A DNA stretch of 64,000 nt from Pedobacter sp. Leaf216 (GTDB lineage Bacteria > Bacteroidota > Bacteroidia > Sphingobacteriales > Sphingobacteriaceae): assembly GCF_001421515.1 (NCBI RefSeq), contig NZ_LMKM01000033.1, positions 138,950-202,949 of the forward strand. Direction: 5' to 3'. Positions 52,285 through 60,997 of the stretch are shown piece by piece. The translations under genes were made by a program, and so were the position numbers. Numbering within the stretch: the first letter of the stretch is position 1; each line of letters begins with the position of its first letter. The notes below the pieces were generated by a model that saw nothing but the letters and a program-made list of their open reading frames with translations, was not told where the DNA came from and ran no database searches.

Positions 52285-54054
52285 TTAAACTTTAGCTATC
52301 CCTTTGGATGAGAATTGCAGATCGTAAAGTTTTTTATAATAGCCGTTCAGCTTCAGCAATTGTTGATGAGTGCCTTTTTCTTTAATCTCGCCCTTATCAA
52401 GCACGATAATCTGATCGGCTTTTTGAATGGTTGATAAGCGGTGGGCAATTACAATAGAAGTTCTGCCTTCCATCAGGTTATCAATGGCTTTCTGGATCAA
52501 TAATTCGGTTTCAGTATCAACTGAAGAGGTAGCCTCATCTAAAACCAAAATTGCAGGATTATGTACCAGCGCACGGATAAAGGAAATTAACTGCGCCTGA
52601 CCAGCAGAAAGTGTAGCCCCTCTTTCCATCACATTATATTGATATCCACCTGGCAATCTTTCGATAAAATCATGCGCACCAACTTTTTTGGCAGCATTTA
52701 CAACTTCTTCTACCGTAATTTCGGGATTATTTAGCGTAATATTGTTTAAAATGGTATCCGAAAACAGGAAAACATCCTGAAGTACCGTTGCAATGTGACT
52801 TCTGAGGTAATCGAGCTCAAAATCTTCAATGCGGATACCATCTACGGTAATATTTCCTCTTTTTACTTCATAAAATCGGTTCAGGATATTAATTGTAGAT
52901 GATTTACCTGCTCCTGTTGCACCAACCAAAGCAACGGTTTCACCAGCTTTTACCTCAAAGCTGAGGTTTTTAAGCACATAATTTTCTTCATTGTAAGCAA
53001 ACCAGACTTTTTCGAAAAGGATATTTCCTTGTAAGCTGGCAGGTTTTTGAGTTCCTTCATTTGGCGTAGTTTCATCAGTATCCAAAACTTTAAAAACACG
53101 CTCAGCACCAACCATACCCATTTGTAAGGTGTTAAATTTATCAGCCAACTGGCGGATCGGCGTAAACACCATACCCAGGTACATAATAAATTGGGTGATG
53201 GTTCCTGGAGTAACATCCAAAGGTTTGGAAAGAATACTTTTTGCGCCATACCAAACCAATAAACCTAATGACATGGCTGAGATTAACTCCACCACAGGGA
53301 AAAAGATAGAATAGTACCAATTGGAACGGATATTGGCATCGCGATAACGCTTGTTGATGGCATAAAATTTCCTGTACTCCTGCTTCTCCCTGGCGAAATA
53401 CTGCACAATGGAAACTCCGGTAATGTGTTCCTGCAAAAAGGTATTCAGGTTTGAAACTTCATTCCTGATTTCCTGAAAGGCCACCTTAATTGCTTTCTGA
53501 AATTTCCTGGTTGCAATAATTAACAACGGAATGGGTAACAAAACTACCAGGCTCAGTTGCCAATCGGTATATAACATTACACACACAATTACCACCACCT
53601 GCAAACTATCACCGATCATAGAGATTAAACCTTCTGAAAAAATATCTGCAATGGTTTCTAAATCGGAAACTGTTCGGGTAATTAACTGACCTATAGGCGT
53701 TTTATCAAAAAATTTGAGACGAAGTTTAGTAATGTGATTAAAAACATTGATGCGGAGATCGCGGATAACCGACTGACCAAGTGTATTTGTTAAAAGCGTA
53801 TGATTATATTGGATTAAAGTTTGTAAAACCAACATAAAAACCATCAGCATGGTCATGTTTACAAGTCCTGAATAATTGCCAGTTAAAATGTAATGATCTA
53901 AGGTATATTTTATTAAAAACGGACGTACAGGAGAAATTGCTGCCAGTAAAATCGTTAAAATAACCGACCATACAAAAACGGCACGATAAGGCTTTACGTA
54001 TTGAAAAATACGTTTCAGTAATCCGGTGTTGTATACGTCGCCTGTAACTGCCAT
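52285..54054 (-). CDS. ABC transporter, fused permease and ATPase (MsbA/LmrA type)
   Basis: 589-residue half-transporter: six membrane spans (about 20-320), then the nucleotide-binding domain. Walker A is VALVGATGAGKSST, the signature is LSAGQAQLISFIRAL (Ala for the first Gly of LSGGQ), Walker B is AILVLDEATSSVD, and the switch is VIAHRLSTIQ. It dimerises and exports a hydrophobic substrate such as lipid or drug. The signature change also occurs in other Bacteroidota family members as far as I recall, so it need not be inactivating. Confidence 0.93.
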   Translation of the reverse strand: MAVTGDVYNTGLLKRIFQYVKPYRAVFVWSVILTILLAAISPVRPFLIKYTLDHYILTGNYSGLVNMTMLMVFMLVLQTLIQYNHTLLTNTLGQSVIRDLRINVFNHITKLRLKFFDKTPIGQLITRTVSDLETIADIFSEGLISMIGDSLQVVVIVCVMLYTDWQLSLVVLLPIPLLIIATRKFQKAIKVAFQEIRNEVSNLNTFLQEHITGVSIVQYFAREKQEYRKFYAINKRYRDANIRSNWYYSIFFPVVELISAMSLGLLVWYGAKSILSKPLDVTPGTITQFIMYLGMVFTPIRQLADKFNTLQMGMVGAERVFKVLDTDETTPNEGTQKPASLQGNILFEKVWFAYNEENYVLKNLSFEVKAGETVALVGATGAGKSSTINILNRFYEVKRGNITVDGIRIEDFELDYLRSHIATVLQDVFLFSDTILNNITLNNPEITVEEVVNAAKKVGAHDFIERLPGGYQYNVMERGATLSAGQAQLISFIRALVHNPAILVLDEATSSVDTETELLIQKAIDNLMEGRTSIVIAHRLSTIQKADQIIVLDKGEIKEKGTHQQLLKLNGYYKKLYDLQFSSKGIAKV

Positions 54055-54055
54055 G

Positions 54056-54186
54056 CTTAGGGTTTAGGGTGTAAGGTTTAGGGTTTAAGGTCCTACATAG
54101 CTCACACAAATTTCAAAAAAGTATTAGGTTCATCTTGTAAATCGGTGGCTAAACCTTTTAGCTTACGCCTTTAACCTTCTACCTTA
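54056..54186. repeat. AAGGTTTAGGGTGTAAGG-type repeats in the ABC-truA gap
   Basis: ttagggtttagggtgtaagg at 54058 onward, then the opposite orientation (gcttacgcctttaacctt) at 54160-54180. This inverted pair belongs to the same dispersed family as 11217-11263. Confidence 0.5.
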
Positions 54187-54931
54187 TATAAGGGTATTCT
54201 ATTTTTACTAAATACAAGCCACAGGCAGGTACCGATTGCCCGGCTTTACTGCGGTTTTTACTTTCTATTATTGCTTTAAAATCTGTTAAATTTATTTCTT
54301 TTTTACCAATTTCTACTAAAGTACCCATAATGGCCCTAACCATATTTCTTAAAAAACGATCGGCCTGAATGGTAAAAACCAATCCATTTTCCTGCTTTTC
54401 GAAAACTGCTTTTGTGATTTTACAATTGTTGGTAAATGTTTGGGTATTCGATTTACTGAAACAAGAAAAATCGGTATAATTTAATAAAAGTGCCGCCGCC
54501 TCGTTCATTACTTCAACATCCAATTGATCTTTAACCAACCAGGAACGGTTGAGTTTAAATGGATCTTTTTCGAAGTGGATATAATATTTATAGGCACGTG
54601 CTGTGGCATCAAAACGTGCATGGGCATCGTTATGCACAGGTATAATGCGTTTTGCAGCAATTTGATATGGCAACATGGCGTTAATACCGGTTATGGCATT
54701 TAATACTTTAGCCTCTTCTATACCTTCCACATCAAAATGCGCATAAAAATCTGTGGCATGCACACCTGCATCTGTTCTCCCACAACCCAGGGTTTCTATT
54801 GGTTGCCGAAAAAAAACAGCCATCGCCTTATCCAACAATTCCTGAACGGTAACTGCATTGGGTTGGGTTTGCCAGCCGTGGTATAAGCTGCCATCGTATG
54901 CGATTTGTATGAAATACCTTTTTTTACTCAA
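54179..54931 (-). CDS. truA: tRNA pseudouridine(38-40) synthase
   Basis: 250 residues; modifies the anticodon arm of tRNAs. The catalytic Asp is in LGCGRTDAGVHATDFYAHF. YDGSLYHGWQTQPNAVTVQE and DRFLRNMVRAIMGTLVEIGK complete the family pattern. No ATG exists near the start; I chose the TTG at 54931 (MSKKRYFIQIAYDG), which aligns with normal family starts. An in-frame TTG at 54961 lies upstream of the promoter -7 element and is excluded. The start is therefore near or at the transcription start. Confidence 0.92.
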   Translation of the reverse strand: MSKKRYFIQIAYDGSLYHGWQTQPNAVTVQELLDKAMAVFFRQPIETLGCGRTDAGVHATDFYAHFDVEGIEEAKVLNAITGINAMLPYQIAAKRIIPVHNDAHARFDATARAYKYYIHFEKDPFKLNRSWLVKDQLDVEVMNEAAALLLNYTDFSCFSKSNTQTFTNNCKITKAVFEKQENGLVFTIQADRFLRNMVRAIMGTLVEIGKKEINLTDFKAIIESKNRSKAGQSVPACGLYLVKIEYPYIR

Positions 54932-54938
54932 AACGATG

Positions 54939-54969
54939 CAAAAGTACAGTTTAGCTCGCAAAGGGCAAA
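54939..54969 (-). promoter_or_regulatory. Promoter of truA
   Basis: On the minus strand: TTTG (54969-54966), 19 bp, TACTTTTG (54946-54939), a full consensus match. Transcription would begin around 54932, directly at the TTG start codon, suggesting a leaderless mRNA. The -33 element is part of a gcaaagggcaaagg repeat. Confidence 0.65.
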
Positions 54970-55123
54970 GGGTATGGTGCTGCTTAGTTTAAGTTTAAAG
55001 GCAAGAATTAACCTAATGCGAATAAATTATACGGCTAAACGCTCTTTGCTCTATGCCCTCCGCTTTTTATACTTTATTCTTAGCTAAAAACAATTAAATT
55101 TGCTCAACAATATATTTACATTC

Positions 55124-55579
55124 ATGATACAAAGAATACAATCGATTTGGTTTTTTTTAGCGGCAATTACAGTGTTATGCTTATTATTTATTCCTATTTT
55201 AAGCTTTATTAATGAAGGTATAGGCTATGTATTATATGGGACAGGAATTAAAGAATTTAGAAACGGCGTAGAAACACCATCAATTAATACTCCCTTAATT
55301 ATTAGCACAATTTTAGCTGGCCTTATAAGCTTAATAAATATTTTCAATTTTAAAAACAGAACTTTACAAAAAAGAATAGCTATCATTAATATTTTAATTA
55401 TCCTAGGGCTATCTTTTTGGTTATTTAATATCGCTAATCAAATCCCTGGAGGCCTGGAGAATGCAGAAATCAATGCTGGTGCATTTCTACCCTTAGCAAG
55501 CATTATTTTCAATTTATTAGCAATAAGGAGTATAGGAAAGGATGAAAAATTAATACGTTCTGCTGAGCGTTTACGTTAA
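55124..55579 (+). CDS. DUF4293 family membrane protein, copy 1
   Basis: 151 residues with four hydrophobic spans. The start MIQRIQSIWFFLAAITVLCL is the hallmark of DUF4293, a Bacteroidota-specific family of unknown function. The C-terminus DEKLIRSAERLR is shared exactly in pattern with copy 2. I chose the ATG at 55124; a TTG at 55100 is less likely. Copy 2 begins three bases after the stop. Confidence 0.9.
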   Translation: MIQRIQSIWFFLAAITVLCLLFIPILSFINEGIGYVLYGTGIKEFRNGVETPSINTPLIISTILAGLISLINIFNFKNRTLQKRIAIINILIILGLSFWLFNIANQIPGGLENAEINAGAFLPLASIIFNLLAIRSIGKDEKLIRSAERLR

Positions 55580-55582
55580 ACA

Positions 55583-56053
55583 ATGATACAAAGAATACAA
55601 TCGATTTGGTTCTTGTTAGCAAGTTTAACGCTGTTATCAATGCCTTTCTTTCCGTTATTAGCTGGTACACTAAATGGGCTTACTGTACCGTTATTATACA
55701 CAAGAGGTTATGCATTCAGCTGGGATGCCGGTGAGTTTTTTGCAATAACAATTAAACCTATCTATCCCTTACTGATTACCAATATTGCCATTGCGATTAT
55801 CTGTTTTGTTAATATTTTTAATTTCAGAAAACGCAGCTTTCAAAAACGCTTTGCCATTGTTTTGATCATATTAATTATCGGTTTTGCCTTTTGGTGCAGT
55901 GTTTACGCCAAAAAACTCCCTGGTGGTATTGAAGGTGCAAGTTTTGGGGTTGGCGCGTATTTACCTGCCTTAGCTATTTTATTTATAGTATTGGGCATTT
56001 TCGGCATCAATAAAGATGAAAGGTTGATCCGTTCGGCTGAAAGGTTGCGCTAA
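55583..56053 (+). CDS. DUF4293 family membrane protein, copy 2
   Basis: 156 residues, four spans, starting MIQRIQSIWFLLASLTLLSM and ending KDERLIRSAERLR. It is a tandem duplicate of the preceding gene; the N-terminal ten residues and the last twelve are almost identical while the middle has diverged. The central loop (YTRGYAFSWDAGEFF) differs from copy 1 (YGTGIKEFRNGVETP). Function unknown. Confidence 0.9.
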   Translation: MIQRIQSIWFLLASLTLLSMPFFPLLAGTLNGLTVPLLYTRGYAFSWDAGEFFAITIKPIYPLLITNIAIAIICFVNIFNFRKRSFQKRFAIVLIILIIGFAFWCSVYAKKLPGGIEGASFGVGAYLPALAILFIVLGIFGINKDERLIRSAERLR

Positions 56054-56087
56054 TCTTTTAATTTTAACCAAAAAATTACCACTCTCT

Positions 56088-56942
56088 ATGCGTGTTAAAA
56101 GTCAAGCCTTTTACTATACCTGTGCTGTGATTTTGCTTTGCGGAATCTTATCGTGTAGCAAACGCATCAATACTTTCGGCAAAACCAAAATCGATAACAA
56201 TACCGATTCGCTTTACATTAAACAGAGAATAGTAAAAATTAAAGATTTAAATACAGATGTGTTTACGAAAGGGGAATTTAAAGGCATTGGTGATACGCCT
56301 ATCGTATACCGCTTATTAAAACCGAAAAGTACATCAAAAAAACTCCCAATGGTAATTGTATTTCATGGATCAAATGCGGTCGGAAACGATAATACAAGTC
56401 AGTTGGGTATTTTGGCAAAACTGTTTGCAGCTGAGGAAATACAGACGAAATATCCTGCTTTCATTTTAGCACCACAATTCCCTTTACGCTCGTCTAATTA
56501 TGTTCTAGACAGTAGCAGAAATGTATTGACTTCGATACCGCAACCGTGTTTAACAACTGCTTTGCAACTGATCGATAGCTTAAAAAACACTTTAAATATT
56601 GATGAGAAAAGGATTTACCTCATCGGTTTTTCTATGGGTGCTTCTTCGGTGATTAATGCTTTAGCGTTAAAACCAGAGGTATTTGCCGCAGGGATCAGTA
56701 TTTCGGGCATACCTCAATTTAATAAGGTGAAAGAATTAACAAATATGCCAATCTGGTTAATCCATGGGAATAAAGACACCGAAAACCCTTTTGATAGTGA
56801 TGAGCAATTTTTTAAAGAATTAAGCCCTTACAACAAAATCAGGTTCTGGGAATTCGATAATCTGGCCCACAACGATATTTTTGCTCCTGCAATATTAACT
56901 GATGCACTGCCCAAGTGGCTTTTTAAAAACAAACATAAATAG
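56088..56942 (+). CDS. Alpha/beta-hydrolase lipoprotein (predicted esterase/peptidase)
   Basis: 284 residues. The N-terminus ILLCGILSCSKRI has a lipobox, so it is probably lipidated. Hydrolase triad: Ser in YLIGFSMGASSV, Asp in LIHGNKDTENP, His in DNLAHNDIF. The oxyanion segment is VIVFHGSNAVGND. It belongs to the same general family as the partial gene at position 1, which has a comparable C-terminus. Substrate unknown, possibly a polysaccharide ester. Confidence 0.88.
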   Translation: MRVKSQAFYYTCAVILLCGILSCSKRINTFGKTKIDNNTDSLYIKQRIVKIKDLNTDVFTKGEFKGIGDTPIVYRLLKPKSTSKKLPMVIVFHGSNAVGNDNTSQLGILAKLFAAEEIQTKYPAFILAPQFPLRSSNYVLDSSRNVLTSIPQPCLTTALQLIDSLKNTLNIDEKRIYLIGFSMGASSVINALALKPEVFAAGISISGIPQFNKVKELTNMPIWLIHGNKDTENPFDSDEQFFKELSPYNKIRFWEFDNLAHNDIFAPAILTDALPKWLFKNKHK

Positions 56943-56962
56943 CTGCTTTGCCCTAGCCACCT

Positions 56963-57034
56963 AAACCCGGTTGCAGTGAAATACTTTGATAACCTTTAAG
57001 GTTTGAAAAAGATTGAAACGGAAAACGGGACTGC
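56963..57034. repeat. Structured dispersed element C, copy 4
   Basis: taaacccggttgcagtgaaa, an internal hairpin (aacctttaaggttt) and gaaaacgggactgctgg. Outer arms and order match 27769-27838 and the two copies in 47279-47894. The rest of the 322-bp gap is AT-rich and carries the helicase promoter. Confidence 0.55.
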
Positions 57035-57230
57035 TGGAACCGAAACCCTACTACAGCTGCTTTCCAAAACAAAAAGCAACTGTTTCTATCGCAATTACGG
57101 CCTAGTTTAAAGCTCCACCATCCCGCCTTTTCAAACATCCATTGTCGATTCCCTGTTACATCCTTATTTTCAAATATTTAGCTTAAAAAACTATTTACTT
57201 GATTATCTGTAAAATACGAAAAATTAACCT

Positions 57231-57238
57231 TACCTTTG
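57231..57238 (+). promoter_or_regulatory. -7 promoter element of the DEAD-box helicase gene
   Basis: TACCTTTG (TAnnTTTG) 27 bp upstream of the ATG at 57265. No TTTG at the standard distance. Confidence 0.55.
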
Positions 57239-57264
57239 CGGCTCAATTAAAAATAAAAAGACGA

Positions 57265-59184
57265 ATGACAAACCCATTTCAATTATTGGGGATAAGTGAT
57301 GACGTCGTTAATGCCGTAAAGGATCTTGGATTTGAAACTCCAACACCTATTCAGGAGCAAAGTATTCCTGTACTGTTAGAAGGCACTAATGATTTTGTTG
57401 GTTTGGCCCAAACAGGAACAGGAAAAACAGCCGCATTTGGTTTGCCGCTGTTAGAACTAATCGATTTTAAAGTTAATAAACCACAGGCATTGATTTTATG
57501 CCCTACCCGTGAGTTATGCTTGCAAATCGCTAACGACCTTAAAAACTTTTCTAAAAACGTTGCTAATGCCCACGTTGTTGCCGTTTACGGTGGCGCGAAC
57601 ATTATGCAACAACTACGCGAAATACGCCAAGGCGTACAAATTGTAGTGGCCACGCCCGGCCGTATGTTGGATATCATTGGCCGTAAAGCCATTGATTTCA
57701 CTAACGTTAAATATGTTGTGCTTGATGAAGCTGACGAGATGTTGAACATGGGTTTCCAGGACGATATCAACGACATTTTATCAACTACTCCTGATGACAA
57801 AAAAACCTGGTTATTCTCGGCTACAATGCCAGCAGAAGTTCGCCGTATAGCTAAAAACTATATGGATAACCCTGTAGAATTAACCATGGGCACAAAAAAT
57901 ACGGGTAACGTAAACATCGAACACGAATACTACATTGTTCGTGCACGTGATAAATACGCTGCCTTAAAACGTATTGTAGATTTTAACCCTGAAATTTTTG
58001 CCGTAGTATTTTGTAAAACCAAATTGGATACACAAGATGTTGCCGAGCATTTAATTAAAGATGGTTACAATGCTGATGCTTTACACGGCGATTTATCGCA
58101 GCAACAACGTGATAAAGTAATGCAACGTTTCCGTGAGCGTAACATGCAGTTGTTAATTGCTACTGATGTTGCTGCACGTGGTATCGATGTAAACAACGTA
58201 ACTCACGTAATCAATTATTCATTACCTGATGAAATTGAAAGTTATACCCACCGTTCTGGCCGTACTGGCCGTGCTGGTAAAACCGGTATCTCTATCTGTA
58301 TCATTAACTCTAAAGAATTAGGTAAAATCCGCCAGTTGGAGCGCATTATTGGTAAACAATTTACCAAAGCTGAGCTTCCTACAGGATTTGACGTTTGCGA
58401 AAAACAATTGTTCTCTTTGGTACATAAAGTACACAATGTAGAAGTAAATAACGAACAGATTGATCAGTACATTCCACGTATTATGGATGAATTTGCTGAC
58501 TTATCTAAAGAAGATGTGATTAAACGTTTTGCTTCGTTAGAATTTAACCGTTTCTTGGATTATTATTCTAAAGCACCTGATTTAAATGCAGCAGTTGGCG
58601 AAGACCGCGGTGCAGACAGGGGCGAAAGAGGTGCCGGACGTGGACGTGGTAGCGAAGGTTACACGCGTTTGTTCATCAACTTGGGTTCTGTAGATGAGTT
58701 TACCCGTGGCGATATGTTATCATTTATCTGTAACAACGGTAAAATTGGTGGCAAAAGCGTTGGTAAAATCGATTTAAAAGGTGTTTTCTCTTTCTTTGAA
58801 GTGGAAGACGATGTAGCTGACAAAGTTTTTGAAGGCTTTAAATCTGTTGAGTTTAACGGTCGTCAGGTACGTATCGAGAAAAGCGGAGACGGTGGTCGTG
58901 GTGAAGGTGCTGGAGAAAGACGCGGTGGCGGCGAAAGACGTAGCGGTGGCGGTGGTTTCGGCGGTGAACGCAGAAGCGGCGGTGGCGGCGGCGGTTATCG
59001 TGGCGGCGGCGACAGAAGAAGTTCTGGCGGTGGTAGCGGTAGACGTGAAGGCGGAAGCGGCGGTGGTGGTTTCAGAGATTTCTCTGGACGCAGTCGTGAC
59101 GACAAAGGTGGTAACACCGGAGGCCCTCGCAGAGAAGGTGGAAGCCGTGAAGGTGGAAGCGGCGAACGCAGAAAAAAATGGTAA
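57265..59184 (+). CDS. DEAD-box ATP-dependent RNA helicase with RGG-rich tail
   Basis: 639 residues. Helicase core with the Q motif (GFETPTPIQEQSIPVLLEG), motif I AQTGTGKTAAFGLP, motif II VLDEADEM, motif III SATMP, and motif VI HRSGRTGRAGKTG. A DbpA-type RNA-binding domain (YTRLFINLGSVDEFTRGDML) follows. The final 90 residues are almost purely Gly, Arg, Ser and Glu with RGG/RSGGG repeats. Resembles CsdA/DeaD; likely helps ribosome assembly and RNA folding in the cold. Start at MTNPFQLLGIS, since a TTG at 57199 lies upstream of the promoter. Confidence 0.95.
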   Translation: MTNPFQLLGISDDVVNAVKDLGFETPTPIQEQSIPVLLEGTNDFVGLAQTGTGKTAAFGLPLLELIDFKVNKPQALILCPTRELCLQIANDLKNFSKNVANAHVVAVYGGANIMQQLREIRQGVQIVVATPGRMLDIIGRKAIDFTNVKYVVLDEADEMLNMGFQDDINDILSTTPDDKKTWLFSATMPAEVRRIAKNYMDNPVELTMGTKNTGNVNIEHEYYIVRARDKYAALKRIVDFNPEIFAVVFCKTKLDTQDVAEHLIKDGYNADALHGDLSQQQRDKVMQRFRERNMQLLIATDVAARGIDVNNVTHVINYSLPDEIESYTHRSGRTGRAGKTGISICIINSKELGKIRQLERIIGKQFTKAELPTGFDVCEKQLFSLVHKVHNVEVNNEQIDQYIPRIMDEFADLSKEDVIKRFASLEFNRFLDYYSKAPDLNAAVGEDRGADRGERGAGRGRGSEGYTRLFINLGSVDEFTRGDMLSFICNNGKIGGKSVGKIDLKGVFSFFEVEDDVADKVFEGFKSVEFNGRQVRIEKSGDGGRGEGAGERRGGGERRSGGGGFGGERRSGGGGGGYRGGGDRRSSGGGSGRREGGSGGGGFRDFSGRSRDDKGGNTGGPRREGGSREGGSGERRKKW

Positions 59185-59207
59185 ATCACTAAACCAAATA
59201 TATTACA

Positions 59208-59240
59208 GCCGTTCTGATTATTCAGAACGGCTTTTTTTTT
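59208..59240 (+). terminator. Rho-independent terminator of the helicase gene
   Basis: Inverted repeat gccgttctga / tcagaacggc with a 4-base loop followed by nine T. Confidence 0.93.
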
Positions 59241-59449
59241 GTTAGCATGCTTAAGGATAGAATTGTTAGTTTTAAACCAGACCCAAAATAATTTTACTTA
59301 AAAAATTTTAACTTTTATTTTTTATAAAGGTTAAAGAATTTTATTTCCGACTACAGCCAAGCGACAACCATTGGCAGTCATGTATCGGATACACCCAACA
59401 AAGCGTATATGCTTTTAGCAAAGACATTAGCATTTGATTAGAACCTTAA

Positions 59450-59468
59450 TTTTTCGTAAATTAGTGTA
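59450..59468 (+). promoter_or_regulatory. Conserved TTTTTCGTAAATTAGTGTA motif ahead of the cassette genes
   Basis: The stretch tttttcgtaaattagtgta runs straight into the TTG start at 59469. I recall motifs of this wording in front of mobile, cassette-like genes in other Bacteroidota genomes, but cannot verify it here. It probably includes the promoter, leaving almost no leader. Confidence 0.4.
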
Positions 59469-60002
59469 TTGAAACAGCAGCAGACTAACGAATTTGATTT
59501 TGTAATTGACAAGCTTACAAATTCTATTGAAAACGCAATTTCAGGCGAAGTGTTTGACACATCAATTATAAAATTGACGGCATCCGATACCAAGATTCTT
59601 AAGAAGAGCGAGTGGGTATTTGACTGGCAGAATGAGTTAAAGGATGATACTAAGCAAGTTTTTAAATTGACAACGGTTAACAATTTAGCTATAACCCAGG
59701 GATTCATAAGCTTTACCGACAAAGGCGACCACATTTTTATGAACATAATTGAGAGTGCAAAGTTCAACAAAGGAAAGAACAAACTTTATAAAGGGGTTGC
59801 TGGAAATCTAATTGCCTTTTGCTGTAAAACTGCATTCGAACTAAATTATGACGGAGTTGTTTCTTTTGTGGCCAAAACCCAACTTGTTTCCCATTACCAA
59901 GAGACGTTGGGTGCCAAGATTTATGGTGGGAACAGAATGTTTATTGATACTAAAGAAGCATTTATTTTGGCTACTAGATATTTTAAAGATTTTAAGTTAT
60001 GA
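59469..60002 (+). CDS. GNAT-fold-like protein of unknown function
   Basis: 177 residues starting at TTG; no ATG is available before residue 97. The C-terminal half has GNAT-like features: KLYKGVAGNLIAFCCKTAF (possible acetyl-CoA loop), GVVSFVAKTQLVSHYQETLGAKIYGG (the usual neighbour-strand Y-x-x-x-L-G-A segment). The N-terminal half (FDWQNELKDDTKQVFKLTT) is unlike standard enzymes. It overlaps the next small gene by ATGA, so the two are translationally coupled. The layout recalls a toxin-antitoxin pair, but no activity is known. Located in a gene-poor, repeat-rich region. Confidence 0.6.
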   Translation: MKQQQTNEFDFVIDKLTNSIENAISGEVFDTSIIKLTASDTKILKKSEWVFDWQNELKDDTKQVFKLTTVNNLAITQGFISFTDKGDHIFMNIIESAKFNKGKNKLYKGVAGNLIAFCCKTAFELNYDGVVSFVAKTQLVSHYQETLGAKIYGGNRMFIDTKEAFILATRYFKDFKL

Positions 60003-60172
60003 TAAATTTCAAAAAAATGGACAACAAAGACTTTGTGTTCGTAAACAAAACTTTGACAGAAAAAGAAGAAAAAGAATTTAGCGATTTTCTAAAAGCACGT
60101 AAAAAAAAATCTGTAACAACTAATCTAAGGAAAAGTTCTAAGCCTTATATGGGTAACAGCACGAACCGCTAA
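59999..60172 (+). CDS. Small hypothetical protein coupled to the GNAT-like gene
   Basis: 57 residues, highly charged and Lys-rich, MINFKKMDNKDFVFVNKTLT... ending GNSTNR. The ATG overlaps the TGA of the upstream gene (ATGA at 59999-60002). Internal ATG at 60017 (MDNKDF) is another possible start. No domain recognised. The segment EKEEKEFSDFLKARKKK suggests a helical, partner-binding peptide. It could be the small partner of a two-protein module. Confidence 0.55.
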   Translation: MINFKKMDNKDFVFVNKTLTEKEEKEFSDFLKARKKKSVTTNLRKSSKPYMGNSTNR

Positions 60173-60654
60173 TATGAGGGAGGGCTGGCAAAAAATCTTT
60201 TATGACTTGCCTAAATGCATAAAGATTTATTTCAGGGTGCCACAATACAATTAACGCGACAGACTTTTTTGCCTTTGAAATTTCAAATGATGAACTTCAG
60301 AACAATATTACTATGGAAAGCAAATAGACTTTTCTCTTTAATTTCACCAAAAGAAAAGCGAAAATCCAATATCTGTTTTGTGCAAATTGCCGATACCTTA
60401 AAGAAATAAATTGAGGATATATAAGCTATTCTGCTTTTTGTACGAAATTTCAACTGATGCGATTCTAATCCCAGCAAGCACAAAGCCGTTCTTCATTACC
60501 TGTAATTTTCACAGATACTTTACTAAGTCAGTTACATTTTTTTGGACAATATTTAATTCCCAATTGGGAACCTATACCTTTAACAATATTAATACTAAAG
60601 CCAAACTTCGACATCCAATTTTGTCCTAAAATTAAAACCAGAGAAAGTGACTAT
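60173..60654. other. Gene-poor region with possible gene remnants
   Basis: No intact gene. Directly after the small gene is taacagcacgaaccgctaat plus atgagggagggctggc, GC-rich compared with its surroundings. Short coding-like pieces appear in shifting frames: DFFAFEISNDELQNN around 60260-60310 (plus strand) and ILGQNWMSKFGFSINI around 60625-60570 (minus strand). These look like decayed gene fragments, but none is long enough to identify. Confidence 0.35.
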
Positions 60655-60741
60655 TAATTATTTAACAATTGTAAAATAGTAGCGCAACTTTACGATTATC
60701 CTTAAATTGCATTACTTTCGCACATCATGCAGGCAAAATAT
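60655..60741 (+). repeat. 87-bp direct repeat, left copy (duplicate of the bshC promoter and start)
   Basis: Identical to 62837-62923 except for one base. It contains the TACTTTCGC promoter-like element and the bshC start ATGCAGGCAAAATAT; after this copy the frame changes and stops after 16 codons, so it is not a gene. It may provide a promoter for the fucosidase gene to its right. Confidence 0.92.
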
Positions 60742-60912
60742 TTCGAGCGAAGTGCCACGCAGTCGAGAACCACGTAAGTGCTCAGCGAAGCTAAATCTAT
60801 AACAGATCTCTCTTCTGAAAGTTCGGGACTACGCCGCTGCAGTCGAGATGACGATCGTTCTATGGAAATCAGACGCTATTCCCGTTCTGTCAGATATTAC
60901 CATCTGACACAG
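60742..60912. repeat. Mosaic of repeat fragments ending in a solo REP family B
   Basis: Contains tcgagcgaagtgcc, cagtcgagaaccacg, and gcagtcgagatgacgatcg, phrases of a common palindromic repeat, followed at 60889-60912 by tgtcagatattaccatctga cac, a solo hairpin of the RAYT B family about 29 kb from its transposase. Confidence 0.7.
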
Positions 60913-60997
60913 AGACCAACTAATATAAAAACGCATCTTTTGCTAACTAAATCTTCCTAAAACATTATATTTAACGTTTAGCTACACTAAACAAAAT

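Noticed and set aside
52285..54054. LSAGQ signature as proof of a dead ABC transporter
   Set aside because: All other ATPase motifs are intact and single changes in this motif are tolerated in active transporters.
60727..60777. A short gene starting with the bshC start codon copy
   Set aside because: The frame stops after 16 codons and only the first five match bshC; it is the dead copy of a duplication.
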